Positions 1 to 5,553 of a DNA stretch of 29,820 nt are shown piece after piece. The notes beneath the pieces were generated by a model. That model did not search any database. It was not told the origin of the DNA and saw only the letters and a program-made list of their open reading frames with translations. Source of the stretch: a virus. The stretch is from IMG/VR virus record IMGVR_UViG_3300050821_004691, positions 1 through 29,820 of that record, one strand, 5' to 3'. Each line of letters starts with the position of its first letter. Position 1 is the first letter of the stretch. The position numbers and the translations under genes are program-made.

Positions 1-530
1 ACGAGCTTGCGGCTCCAGAGCAGCCAACAAGCGCCTCCAACGTTATAGTTCAATCCTTGGAACTCGACGTTGAGAACTGGACCGACGCCAGGAGCCTTAA
101 GTTCATTGACTTGAAGATTCTTGAACATCAAGCCGACGATGAAAGGAGCGGCTGACCAAAGATCCCAGGATTGATTCTTGGTGATCTCGAACATCGCATC
201 GACGGAAGGAGTGGCATCTTTAAGTTCCTTCTTAACCTTCGTCAGCCACTCCTTATCATCCATCCCTTTGATGTTCTCGATCATCTCCTTCTTGAAGACC
301 TTCCACGCCTCTTTGATGTCGACGACTCCATCGTGAGTGACCTTCGCTTCGACCTTCTTGAAAGCCTTCTCTCTTCCTTCTTCAGGAGTGGAAGACTTCG
401 ATCTCAGATAGAACTTCTCGAGCGTGTCGAACATATTAAGGGCAGTCGTATATTGGCAACTGCCCCACTCGTTCACGCCGAATGAACGTCCGCCTGTCTT
501 CTCAACCAGCTTGTCGAGGTTAATCGTCAC
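1..530 (-). CDS. Hypothetical protein, 3' end outside window (partial)
   Basis: An open frame of at least 176 codons on the minus strand runs off the left edge without a stop. It begins at a GTG that overlaps the stop of the upstream gene in a GTGA (527-530), as many neighbours do. The N-terminus reads VTINLDKLVEKTGG. The product is mixed and charged, with several Trp and Lys/Glu-rich helices and no membrane segment or Cys cluster. It is the longest gene-like frame at this end and its codon pattern is convincing. I do not recognise the family. Confidence 0.8.
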   Translation of the reverse strand, partial: MTINLDKLVEKTGGRSFGVNEWGSCQYTTALNMFDTLEKFYLRSKSSTPEEGREKAFKKVEAKVTHDGVVDIKEAWKVFKKEMIENIKGMDDKEWLTKVKKELKDATPSVDAMFEITKNQSWDLWSAAPFIVGLMFKNLQVNELKAPGVGPVLNVEFQGLNYNVGGACWLLWSRKL

Positions 531-724
531 ACGTTCTCTTCGAAGCTGACCGAGTTGAAGACCTTCCCAGGGAACTCAACCAAGTGAAGCTTGGTATGAT
601 ACGAGTGCACTTCCCTCTCTTTGAGGGTGAAGACGTCTCCCTTCTTCATCAGAGGGCGGGGGTCGTCATTGCCTCCCCAGCGAACCTGCTCGTCCGTCGC
701 TTCTACGAATCGAACTTTAATCAT
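527..724 (-). CDS. Small conserved phage protein with EVHSYHTK motif (65 aa)
   Basis: The start is the ATG at 724, chosen because GGAGG sits 4 bases upstream and because it overlaps the previous stop as ATGA. A longer upstream reading would run into the preceding gene. The C-terminal half, REVHSYHTKLHLVEFPGK followed by FNSVSFEE, resembles a small family common in phages with the pattern vHSwHTkv.L..f.g.FNSv.Fe, probably a small beta-barrel. That resemblance is from memory. The function is unknown in the family. Confidence 0.8.
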   Translation of the reverse strand: MIKVRFVEATDEQVRWGGNDDPRPLMKKGDVFTLKEREVHSYHTKLHLVEFPGKVFNSVSFEENV

Positions 725-945
725 GTGCCTCCGAAGATCATTTCGTCTACGACCTTTACCTTCTTGAGATTGGTGTCTGTCGACATCGCTATCAATGCAC
801 CGCATCGGGAGCAGTGACCTACGCTGTCAGTACATTCAGGGAACACTTTGCAACGCATCGAACAGATGAGATGGCTTTCTCCCACAAGACAGACGAGGTC
901 GTTAGATCCCGCTCTAAGAAGTCTCCACGCTCTATCTTCTGACAT
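721..945 (-). CDS. Cys-rich hypothetical protein (74 aa)
   Basis: It runs from an ATG at 945, which overlaps the upstream stop (TAATG), to a TGA that overlaps the next start (ATGA). The middle holds CSMRC, then FPEC, then HCSRCG, a spacing that suggests a zinc-binding knuckle. Binding is inferred from the Cys pairs only. The ribosome binding site is weak, so translation probably depends on coupling to the upstream gene. The family is not recognised. Confidence 0.7.
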   Translation of the reverse strand: MSEDRAWRLLRAGSNDLVCLVGESHLICSMRCKVFPECTDSVGHCSRCGALIAMSTDTNLKKVKVVDEMIFGGT

Positions 946-1250
946 TAGATCTTGTGTACGGCGAGAGTGAACTTGTGTCCGCGTATCTCTTCTTCGGTCG
1001 CCGGACGAATCCATTCTTTGATAAACCACCAAGTACCTATCTCGCGACCCATGTTGATAGATATCCATTCTGGATGCTTGTCGGCCTTAGCCGACCTTAC
1101 AATTCCTATCTGCCCTGGACAAGTCGCTTCCATTGAATCGGTATACGTAGGAAGGATACTCGCCCACTTCTCCTGAAAGGGGAGACAGACGATATAGGTT
1201 CCTGTCGTGTACATAAAGCGGGACCGAAGGTATAATGTAGGATCTTTCAC
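945..1250 (-). CDS. Hypothetical protein, SH3-like, ends in RPATEEEI motif (101 aa)
   Basis: The start is a GTG at 1250 with AGGG about 8 bases upstream. An internal ATG (residue 13) is an alternative but has no ribosome binding site. The product carries GQIGIVRSAKADKHPEW, then GTWWFIKEWIRPATEEEI. This layout is seen in many small phage proteins, where a beta-barrel ends in a W-x-L/I-RPAT-x-EEI tail. The family resemblance is inference and no role is known. It overlaps the next gene by three bases. Confidence 0.75.
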   Translation of the reverse strand: MKDPTLYLRSRFMYTTGTYIVCLPFQEKWASILPTYTDSMEATCPGQIGIVRSAKADKHPEWISINMGREIGTWWFIKEWIRPATEEEIRGHKFTLAVHKI

Positions 1251-1262
1251 CTACCTACCCTT

Positions 1263-1331
1263 TTACGGGTTCGGTCTAACACCCGGCACTGGTGCTCCAC
1301 AACCGAAGTCACGGATCGGCTGAATCCGCAT
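1263..1331 (-). CDS. Possible 22-aa peptide
   Basis: A very short frame (MRIQPIRDFGCGAPVPGVRPNP) fills the gap between the 29-aa lipoprotein-like gene and the gene starting at 1250. It has no clear ribosome binding site. It is listed only because it accounts for an otherwise empty interval; it could equally be untranslated leader. Confidence 0.2.
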   Translation of the reverse strand: MRIQPIRDFGCGAPVPGVRPNP

Positions 1332-1343
1332 AGCTGACCGTAA

Positions 1344-1433
1344 TCACGGAACGGCTGGTCCGTCCGAGTTGCGATCTCGGAGCGGTAGCCCGCAAGCCAT
1401 CACTCCGATGGCGATGAAGAGGAGCTTGTTCAT
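1344..1433 (-). CDS. Tiny lipoprotein-like peptide (29 aa)
   Basis: It starts at an ATG overlapping the upstream stop (ATGA, 1430-1433). The sequence has a basic N-terminus, then a short hydrophobic stretch (LLFIAIGVMAC) and a polar, Pro-ending tail. The VMAC segment is close to a lipobox, so the Cys at residue 14 could be acylated. Short Pro-containing lipoproteins are typical of outer-membrane spanin subunits, but nothing else here supports a lysis role. Treat as a hypothetical exported peptide. Confidence 0.45.
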   Translation of the reverse strand: MNKLLFIAIGVMACGLPLRDRNSDGPAVP

Positions 1434-1600
1434 AGTTGTTTCCGGATCTCCTTGGCCAGCGTATAAGATGAATAGGTCTTCCATTTCTTCTTAGGAGTGT
1501 TGCTCCCGCGGAGATCATCTTCCTGGTCACTAATCCAGTAGTCGAGGATATCGATCAGGAGCTTCCCTTGATCTGGATTTACCGTCAAAGTCTTGGTCAT
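1430..1600 (-). CDS. Hypothetical protein (56 aa)
   Basis: It starts at the ATG at 1600, the first gene after a gene-free leader containing a palindrome and the TCTACTACTA element. The product is MTKTLTVNPDQGKLLIDILD followed by an acidic, then a basic, helical region ending in KEIRKQL. There is no strong ribosome binding site, only AGAGAAC and AAGAA. It resembles the many small unknown early phage proteins. Confidence 0.65.
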   Translation of the reverse strand: MTKTLTVNPDQGKLLIDILDYWISDQEDDLRGSNTPKKKWKTYSSYTLAKEIRKQL

Positions 1601-1634
1601 TTCTTATGTTCTCTACTAGTAGTAGATTGAACGA

Positions 1635-1653
1635 TGTTAGGTCTAACCTAACA
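1635..1653. promoter_or_regulatory. Palindrome upstream of the 1600 gene, possible operator
   Basis: Perfect inverted repeat TGTTAGGT-cta-ACCTAACA (8-bp arms, 3-base spacer), placed 35-53 bases upstream of the first gene of the leftmost unit. The position suggests an operator or an RNA hairpin in the leader. No regulator can be assigned. Confidence 0.4.
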
Positions 1654-1737
1654 TAAACCGGAAATTGATCCTACATTTGACCTAAAACGTGTACGGATAG
1701 TTCGACAATGTTATGATTTGTGTCGGGGTGCTACTTG

Positions 1738-1750
1738 TTATAGTAGTAGA
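1738..1750 (-). promoter_or_regulatory. TCTACTACTATAA element, possible -10 region
   Basis: On the minus strand this reads TCTACTACTATAAC. The same 13-mer occurs at 9768-9780, and a 10-base partial copy lies at 1617-1626. All three are outside confident genes and point leftward. TATAAC could serve as a -10 box for the unit starting at 1600. No convincing -35 box was found. Confidence 0.35.
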
Positions 1751-1760
1751 CGACCCCGGC

Positions 1761-1800
1761 AAAAACCCCTCAGGCGACCGCCGACAGCGGCATGAAGAGG
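1761..1800 (-). terminator. Likely intrinsic terminator
   Basis: On the minus strand a nested hairpin (CCTC...GAGG enclosing CCGC-tgtcg-GCGG) is followed by GGTTTTTGCC. It lies just after the 48-aa membrane gene. A 26-codon frame (start 1818) spans it and is considered spurious. Confidence 0.5.
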
Positions 1801-1814
1801 ACTGGAGGCGACGA

Positions 1815-1961
1815 TCATCCTCCGACAAACCAGGTGAAGATGCGATGACCGATGATCGCCGTGATGAACATAACCCATGGAAGGATCTGAACCTTCTTGT
1901 CGTACCACTGGATGATTTGGATGCTGAACGCCATCACGAACGCTCCGCCGATGAACTCCAT
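1815..1961 (-). CDS. Small membrane protein (48 aa)
   Basis: The start at 1961 is fixed by GGAGG five bases upstream. The product has two hydrophobic segments, about residues 5-18 (GGAFVMAFSIQII) and 28-45 (PWVMFITAIIGHRIF), split by a charged YDKK turn, so a two-helix inner-membrane hairpin is likely. It lies in the unit headed by the promoter at about 2.5 kb, 66 bases after a zinc-ribbon gene. Function unknown. Confidence 0.7.
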   Translation of the reverse strand: MEFIGGAFVMAFSIQIIQWYDKKVQILPWVMFITAIIGHRIFTWFVGG

Positions 1962-2027
1962 CTGTCCTCCGTCATGTGCGTAAAGAGTGGCAGCAACAGT
2001 TGCCTGTCGTCAACGATCTGGAGCTGC

Positions 2028-2390
2028 TCAGCACCAGGTTCGATGTCCATTGTCGGTGCAAGTCTTGCAGTCAGGCTCGTAGCAGTCGCCGGGGTAATCC
2101 GGATGCTTCTCGACCTTCGCCGGCTCAGGAAGCACTACTCCAAACTCCATTCGCTGCCGCTCCCAAGCCATCGTCTCCTCGATCGTCTCGACGAAGGAAG
2201 GGATGCGTTCGCCCTTGTCGCTCGTCAGGATAGCCCAGTTGTCCTTGCGGCCGCAGCCAGGGCAAGGGTGAGTGGTGAGGATCGCCTTCACGCCATCGAC
2301 CGGCACGCATTCCGTCTGTGAGCGATAGCGGACTCCGCACTTACAAATGACCACGTCGTCCAGGATCTTCATCTTGATCTTGTCTGTCAT
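2028..2390 (-). CDS. Zinc-ribbon-like hypothetical protein (120 aa)
   Basis: It starts at the ATG at 2390, preceded by GGAG at a normal distance. CKCG near residue 17 and CPGCG near residue 43 form a plausible zinc ribbon. The C-terminal tail has a second Cys/His cluster (CYEPDCKTC, then GHRTWC). The middle is a charged helix containing Trp. Metal binding is inferred from these pairs. It is the first gene after a repeated phage promoter element, so it is probably expressed early and strongly. Family not recognised. Confidence 0.8.
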   Translation of the reverse strand: MTDKIKMKILDDVVICKCGVRYRSQTECVPVDGVKAILTTHPCPGCGRKDNWAILTSDKGERIPSFVETIEETMAWERQRMEFGVVLPEPAKVEKHPDYPGDCYEPDCKTCTDNGHRTWC

Positions 2391-2477
2391 TTCATCTCCA
2401 CCAGCTCCAGAAGAATGATAAGCCTTGACCTTGAGTCACCATGTAGAATAAGTTCCTCAGGAAGTCGCTCATGACTT

Positions 2478-2511
2478 ATTATACGCAGAGTCCTATGGAT
2501 CTTTTGTGAGG
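2478..2511 (-). promoter_or_regulatory. Phage promoter element, copy 1
   Basis: Minus strand: CCTCACAAA (2511-2503), 19 bases, then TATAAT (2483-2478). The 19-base spacer has GGAC at its positions 10-13. This matches three other copies with identical spacing. The predicted start is near 2471, giving a leader of about 80 bases before the 2390 start. A perfect -10 box paired with a non-consensus upstream box suggests a phage-directed or activator-dependent promoter. Confidence 0.8.
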
Positions 2512-2534
2512 AGTTGTCAGCTCCGTTAAATGGT

Positions 2535-2583
2535 GGTGCTAGACGCCGTCGTTCGGTTTTCCGTTCCGCCGACGACTAGCACC
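2535..2583 (-). terminator. Hairpin closing the membrane-gene operon
   Basis: Perfect 8-bp arms GGTGCTAG and CTAGCACC enclose a secondary stem (CGG-aacggaaaa-CCG on the minus strand). It lies between the last small gene (ending 2658) and promoter copy 1, as expected for a terminator. The downstream U-tract is weak. Confidence 0.5.
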
Positions 2584-2657
2584 TTCCCTACTGAGGTCTA
2601 TCCGTGTTTAAGCACGCTCGGGCGTCACGACCTAGATCGCTGCCCTGACCTCGTCTT

Positions 2658-2816
2658 TCAAATTTGTCCGACGAACCACGGAAAGTAAATCGTTGCATGG
2701 AGACATAGAGTCCCGCACACGAACATCCAACAGTGTCGGAACCCTCTCGCTCTAAAGACCTTCCAGGTGATCTTAATCCATCCGTCGGTCATCCAGTTGA
2801 TTCCATTGTCAGTCAT
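2658..2816 (-). CDS. Small membrane protein (52 aa)
   Basis: It begins at the ATG at 2816 inside the end of the previous gene (8-base overlap). A polar N-terminus (MTDNGINWMTDGWIK) is followed by a basic stretch and a hydrophobic C-terminal half containing HCWMFVCGTLCLHATIYFPW, likely one membrane helix with three Cys. It is the last gene of the leftward operon before a hairpin. Function unknown. Confidence 0.55.
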   Translation of the reverse strand: MTDNGINWMTDGWIKITWKVFRARGFRHCWMFVCGTLCLHATIYFPWFVGQI

Positions 2817-2922
2817 AACGGAGCCAATGGATCTTACGACCCCAGCCTAGTATGCCACAGACTCCTACCATCGCACTAGCCATGTTACAGATGGCGGATA
2901 TGAAATAGTAACGTTCAGTCAC
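2809..2922 (-). CDS. Small membrane peptide (37 aa)
   Basis: The start is the GTG at 2922, supported by an unusually good GGAGAGAGG six bases upstream. The product VTERYYFISAICNMASAMVG continues into a hydrophobic helix (VCGILGWG) and a basic tail. It probably sits in the membrane as a single helix. It overlaps neighbours at both ends by eight bases, in keeping with translational coupling. Confidence 0.6.
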   Translation of the reverse strand: MTERYYFISAICNMASAMVGVCGILGWGRKIHWLRYD

Positions 2923-2992
2923 TGTCGCCCTCTCTCCACAGTCCTTGCGTTGGCGTGGGAAGTAACCAGGCAAAGATGCGAATGATCCACAC
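2915..2992 (-). CDS. Possible 25-aa peptide
   Basis: It starts at a GTG that shares one base with the stop of the 67-aa gene (TAGTG) and reads VWIIRIFAWLLPTPTQGLW before a short acidic end. It is hydrophobic and coupled at both ends, so it may be a real micro-protein. Length alone gives little support. Confidence 0.4.
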   Translation of the reverse strand: MWIIRIFAWLLPTPTQGLWREGDSD

Positions 2993-3195
2993 TAGGGTCG
3001 TCTCCAGTTCGACCGAATGTTCAACGTACATCCACGACGAAAGCTTCCGCTCTTGCCTGCCTGCTCAAACGCGGAAGCAACCATACGATCGTAGCCTCCG
3101 GGAGCTTTGTCATCCTTCACTTCGAAGTCTCTGGCGACGATAGGATCGCCAGGGAAGTCTGCTGACCCAACAACCGTCATGACGAGTTTAATCAT
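2992..3195 (-). CDS. Hypothetical protein (67 aa)
   Basis: It starts at the ATG at 3195, overlapping the upstream stop (ATGA), with AGGG seven bases before. The sequence begins MIKLVMTVVGSADFPGDPIV and continues with a charged, Gly-rich region ending in basic residues (NIRSNWRRP). It is soluble, with no Cys pair; Cys occurs once. No family recognised. Confidence 0.7.
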   Translation of the reverse strand: MIKLVMTVVGSADFPGDPIVARDFEVKDDKAPGGYDRMVASAFEQAGKSGSFRRGCTLNIRSNWRRP

Positions 3196-3332
3196 TTCGT
3201 TACCCTGGTCGACTTGTTGTCCTTGTACTGAAGATACAGAGCGTAGGCCATCAGAAGGACAGGGATCCAAGACAGAGGAGAAGCCCTGTACCAAAGGTAT
3301 GCAACGATGGCTACGACGTATTGATCCTTCAT
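3192..3332 (-). CDS. Small membrane protein (46 aa)
   Basis: The start at 3332 is set by GGAGG four bases upstream and an ATGA overlap with the previous gene. Two hydrophobic blocks (YVVAIVAYLWY and WIPVLLMAYALYL) are followed by a basic tail (QYKDNKSTRVTK), suggesting a membrane hairpin or one long helix with a cytoplasmic tail. Confidence 0.7.
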   Translation of the reverse strand: MKDQYVVAIVAYLWYRASPLSWIPVLLMAYALYLQYKDNKSTRVTK

Positions 3333-3487
3333 TTGTCCTCCGGCGTTAGTCGGTTGGTGATGATACCGAGGTTGATAACGACGGCGACGAGATTGATCCA
3401 GAAGACGAAAGGGGTGGTAGCTATCCAACAGGCAGCCGCACAAGCGACTAGGAAGAAGATGTGAACGGCTGTCGGGATTGGCTTCAT
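3329..3487 (-). CDS. Small two-helix membrane protein (52 aa)
   Basis: It runs from an ATG at 3487 (ATGA overlap upstream) to an ATGA at the next gene. Two strongly hydrophobic segments, AVHIFFLVACAAACWIA and FVFWINLVAVVINLGII, are joined by a short TTP turn and followed by a charged tail (RLTPEDK). This is a membrane hairpin. There is no ribosome binding site of its own, so coupling is likely. Confidence 0.7.
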   Translation of the reverse strand: MKPIPTAVHIFFLVACAAACWIATTPFVFWINLVAVVINLGIITNRLTPEDK

Positions 3488-3708
3488 ATGTGTAGAGAGA
3501 TGTAGACGAACTTACCTACGCCTTCCTCCTCCTTTACTTCCCAGACTCCTTCGACAGGATACATATGGTATTGATCGCACCGCGCTTCGGTGTCGACCAT
3601 CACTTCAAGACTCTCATCGAACTTCGATAACTGTCGCATCAAGGCAGCGACTGTGATCGTCTTAGGTCGAGGGACGGCAGAGTAGACGACCTTATCCGGT
3701 TCACTCAT
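3484..3708 (-). CDS. Small soluble phage protein, TVAALMRQL / VMVD motif (74 aa)
   Basis: It starts at the ATG at 3708, overlapping the upstream stop. The segment KTITVAALMRQLSKFDESLE followed by VMVDTE recalls a small protein found in many phages and bacteria (T-V-x-x-L-x-x-x-L-x-x-x-x-x-x-x-V-x-V/I-D). The C-terminus alternates strands (GVWEVKEEEG, KFVYISL). Family resemblance is from memory; its role is unknown. It is the only clearly soluble gene in this stretch of membrane peptides. Confidence 0.7.
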   Translation of the reverse strand: MSEPDKVVYSAVPRPKTITVAALMRQLSKFDESLEVMVDTEARCDQYHMYPVEGVWEVKEEEGVGKFVYISLHI

Positions 3709-3815
3709 ATCGGTTTCTTTCTGATCGCCGTAGCGATCGTGTTAGCCCCAAACAGGATAGCAAAGCCGATGATGACCGAACCAGCTAAGATGGCATAGCA
3801 GATCGCTTCGATCAT
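3705..3815 (-). CDS. Single-helix membrane peptide (36 aa)
   Basis: ATG at 3815 overlaps the upstream stop as ATGA, and its own stop overlaps the 3708 start in the same way. GAGGA lies ten bases upstream. The product MIEAICYAILAGSVIIGFAI continues LFGANTIATAIRKKPI: one membrane helix with a basic C-terminus. Confidence 0.6.
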   Translation of the reverse strand: MIEAICYAILAGSVIIGFAILFGANTIATAIRKKPI

Positions 3816-4024
3816 GGTAAGCATTCCTCGAGGTGGACGACATTGCTCTTCCGAGCCTTCTCCCGGATGCAGTTACGTATCCTAGATGTCACGTGGTCGC
3901 TCTGAGTCTTGTAGTATCCGGAAAGATAGAGGCGGTCGTTCGTATCTTGGATGTCCTGATACTTGAGCGTGGTGATTACGAACACGAAGATGAAGGCGAT
4001 GACGGAAGGGATGTACTTGTTCAT
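3812..4024 (-). CDS. Membrane-anchored protein (70 aa)
   Basis: It starts at the ATG at 4024 with AAGAGAG upstream. A single N-terminal anchor (YIPSVIAFIFVFVITTL) is followed by a soluble charged domain of about 45 residues containing two Cys (RNCIREK and EECLP). The arrangement fits a periplasmic or cytoplasmic domain tethered to the inner membrane, as in some i-spanin or superinfection proteins, but nothing specific supports those roles. Confidence 0.7.
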   Translation of the reverse strand: MNKYIPSVIAFIFVFVITTLKYQDIQDTNDRLYLSGYYKTQSDHVTSRIRNCIREKARKSNVVHLEECLP

Positions 4025-4131
4025 GAATCGACTCTCTTGCGCCAGGGAATAAGGTTGTGTACGTCGATGTGCATCGCGACCAAAAGAACGACAAAGAGGG
4101 TTACTATTCCGTATACGACTCGGTTATCCAT
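4021..4131 (-). CDS. Single-helix membrane peptide (36 aa)
   Basis: ATG at 4131 has AGGGAAGA directly upstream and lies eight bases inside the previous gene; its stop overlaps the next start (ATGA). The product is MDNRVVYGIVTLFVVLLVAM then a His/basic tail, a typical single membrane helix. Confidence 0.6.
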   Translation of the reverse strand: MDNRVVYGIVTLFVVLLVAMHIDVHNLIPWRKRVDS

Positions 4132-4309
4132 TCTTCCCTAAGACCCAGTTCAACGTATTGATCTCTCCTTGGACGGAGGTAGCATTGTCGGTATAAGTAT
4201 CTCCTCTCATACCTACTTGACGACAAGTCTGAGCTTCCTTTTCATACTTAGCCTTGAGGGCTTCGAGGACTAAGATCTGATCGTTGATCTGTCGTATCGT
4301 CTTTCTCAT
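4124..4309 (-). CDS. Coiled-coil hypothetical protein (61 aa)
   Basis: The ATG at 4309 is preferred over an upstream TTG (4324) because TGAGG sits five bases before it and it forms the ATGA overlap seen throughout this operon. The N-terminal half (MRKTIRQINDQILVLEALKA) has heptad-like hydrophobics, consistent with a short coiled coil. Soluble; unknown role. Confidence 0.7.
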   Translation of the reverse strand: MRKTIRQINDQILVLEALKAKYEKEAQTCRQVGMRGDTYTDNATSVQGEINTLNWVLGKNG

Positions 4310-4413
4310 TTCATCCTCAGCCAACGTATAAGATCCCGAACGTCGAACAGATCACCTATCAACGCCAACGTAGCGATGACGGATATGATAGTCATGAAAG
4401 TGTGAGTCGTCAT
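4306..4413 (-). CDS. Single-helix membrane peptide (35 aa)
   Basis: ATG at 4413 and stop at 4306 both form ATGA overlaps. The product begins MTTHTFMTIISVIATLALIG and ends with a basic amphipathic tail (VRDLIRWLRMK). Too short for family assignment. Confidence 0.6.
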   Translation of the reverse strand: MTTHTFMTIISVIATLALIGDLFDVRDLIRWLRMK

Positions 4414-4592
4414 AACACGTTAAAGTAGTACGCTCTCGTCCGACCTTTAAAACATCCATAGGCGAACTTAACGTCGTACTCTCTCGCCATCGAGATGTAG
4501 TCTTCGAGGTAAGGAAAAATTGGTACGGGTGACAGAACAAGGATTACGACAACCCACGTAAAGTAATACGCTACATGGATTAGATTGATCAT
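4410..4592 (-). CDS. Membrane protein (60 aa)
   Basis: ATG at 4592; stop overlaps the next start. An N-terminal hydrophobic segment (HVAYYFTWVVVILVLSPVPI) is followed by an aromatic, charged tail. It is probably anchored by one helix. The ribosome binding site is weak, so translation probably depends on the upstream frame, which itself is ambiguous (see the 4589-4678 entry). Confidence 0.65.
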   Translation of the reverse strand: MINLIHVAYYFTWVVVILVLSPVPIFPYLEDYISMAREYDVKFAYGCFKGRTRAYYFNVL

Positions 4593-4678
4593 ATCGTTAG
4601 AGCGACAGGAAGAACCAAATGATACCTATCAGTAAGGCTAAAGCGGATAGGACAATCCCTATTACCTAGATAGATCAT
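4589..4678 (-). pseudogene. Short frame, possibly a frameshifted membrane peptide
   Basis: The ATG frame (4678 to 4589, 29 aa, MIYLGNRDCPIRFSLTDRYH...) is not hydrophobic, unlike nearly all its neighbours. The frame one base over (4665-4597) reads VIGIVLSALALLIGIIWFFL and stops four bases before the next gene, a perfect membrane helix with no ATG/GTG/TTG start of its own. A single-base change near CTAGGTAAT would join MIYL to that helix. This is either a real frameshift, an assembly error, or use of a rare ATT start. Confidence 0.4.
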
Positions 4679-4685
4679 CTTATCG

Positions 4686-4763
4686 CTACCAAGGGATAGA
4701 ACGTATGTAGTTGATGAGGGAGAGAAGAACAATCGCGCCTATCAAGACGGAGATACAATACAT
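4686..4763 (-). CDS. Single-helix membrane peptide (25 aa)
   Basis: ATG at 4763 with AAGGAAG about nine bases upstream. The product MYCISVLIGAIVLLSLINYI ends in RSIPW and is almost entirely a membrane helix. Confidence 0.5.
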   Translation of the reverse strand: MYCISVLIGAIVLLSLINYIRSIPW

Positions 4764-4842
4764 TATCGCTACTTCCTTATCGTAGATTTGTCGCTACCAC
4801 ATCAAAACGGTACGCGCGTCTCGCTGTCCGCGTCTTCCTATC

Positions 4843-4977
4843 CTAAATTTTAGGTTCGGGTTTATCTGTCGTCAGTGCCGCCGCGGCGACAAGGATAAAG
4901 CCGACAGCTAGGTAGATGACAACGCCGAAGCCGAAGAAGGTGAAGAGAAAGATTACTCCTATCAGAATCGAAGACAT
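4843..4977 (-). CDS. Small two-helix membrane protein (44 aa)
   Basis: A very strong AAGGAGGAAG ribosome binding site precedes the ATG at 4977. The product is hydrophobic almost throughout (SSILIGVIFLFTFFGFG and VIYLAVGFILVAAAA) and ends in a polar tail (LTTDKPEPKI). It most likely forms a membrane hairpin. About 80 bases follow before the next peptide. Confidence 0.7.
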   Translation of the reverse strand: MSSILIGVIFLFTFFGFGVVIYLAVGFILVAAAALTTDKPEPKI

Positions 4978-5006
4978 GATGATACTTCCTCCTTCTCTTA
5001 CGTTTC

Positions 5007-5246
5007 TTATACAGCCTTATCCTTATCAGCCACTTCTTGTTTGGCGCGGAGAGGAAGTTGTCGGACGATCCACGACAGCGCGAAGGAGAAGATGACCACG
5101 ATCCAAATGTTCAGACCCTGGCTGATCGCGAACAGGAGCATGAAGCACCCGACGATGTACGACAGGGCGGCTTGGATCCCTCTCTCCTTGTAGTGGCAGT
5201 AGGAGAAGTACAACAGGATGGATAGGAGAAGTAGGGCCATGATCAT
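5007..5246 (-). CDS. Membrane protein with three hydrophobic segments (79 aa)
   Basis: The start is the ATG at 5246 (AAGGA seven bases upstream; ATGA overlap with the previous stop). Hydrophobic blocks MALLLLSILLYFSY, ALSYIVGCFMLLFAI and IWIVVIFSFALSWIV are followed by a charged cytoplasmic-type tail rich in Lys/Asp. This is the largest membrane protein in the chain. No family recognised. Confidence 0.75.
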   Translation of the reverse strand: MIMALLLLSILLYFSYCHYKERGIQAALSYIVGCFMLLFAISQGLNIWIVVIFSFALSWIVRQLPLRAKQEVADKDKAV

Positions 5247-5500
5247 TTTGGGTTCCTTGTTCGGTAGTGTCTGGTGGAGATGGGAATCAGGCGGGCCATG
5301 GCGCGGGTACGAATCTTTCCTGTCCGGTGGTAGTCCGCCTTGTGGAGCCGGCACATCAGTTTGATCTTGTCGCCGACCAGAACTCCGATCAGCTCTACGG
5401 CCTGGCAGCGTCTCGCGGGGAGCGAGGTGGTAGGCATGGACCAGTGAACGCACGTGGGCTTACGACCATCATACCTGTTCACGAAGATAGTCATGGTCAC
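5243..5500 (-). CDS. Basic Cys/His-containing protein (83-85 aa)
   Basis: Two starts are possible: GTG at 5500 or ATG at 5494; GAGGTGA lies immediately before the ATG. The product is basic, with Cys in CVHWSMP, RRCQAVEL and LMCRLHKADYH, which could bind metal. It opens the leftward membrane-gene operon. Its ribosome binding site directly abuts a 20-bp imperfect hairpin (5501-5553), suggesting translational control. Confidence 0.7.
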   Translation of the reverse strand: MTMTIFVNRYDGRKPTCVHWSMPTTSLPARRCQAVELIGVLVGDKIKLMCRLHKADYHRTGKIRTRAMARLIPISTRHYRTRNPK

Positions 5501-5553
5501 CTCTGTATGGAAGCTCCAGGCGGGGGTCTGATCCCTGAAGCTCCCGTACAGAG
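5501..5553 (-). promoter_or_regulatory. Leader hairpin abutting the ribosome binding site of the 5243-5500 gene
   Basis: Arms 5501-5520 and 5534-5553 pair over about 20 positions. On the minus-strand RNA there is one C/A mismatch and two G-U pairs, and on the plus strand two A/C mismatches, so the minus RNA folds better. The arm ends in CAGAG, immediately followed by GTGACCATG, so the stem covers part of the ribosome binding site. Confidence 0.5.

Noticed and set aside
1743-1818. 26-codon frame beginning at 1818 (ATGA overlap)
   Set aside because: It runs through the probable terminator and the TCTACTACTATAA element and ends in CTA CTA CTA TAA; likely chance.
1934-2050. 38-codon leftward frame between the zinc-ribbon gene and the 48-aa membrane gene
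   Set aside because: No ribosome binding site and overlaps of 23 and 28 bases with better genes; could be real but is not supported.
1713-2321. A 202-codon rightward open frame
   Set aside because: It is rich in Arg, Leu and His and lies opposite the leftward zinc-ribbon and membrane genes, which have good ribosome binding sites; it has none.
2398-2473. 26-codon leftward frame right after promoter copy 1
   Set aside because: Its ATG lies five bases from the -10 box and there is no ribosome binding site; it may be leader only.
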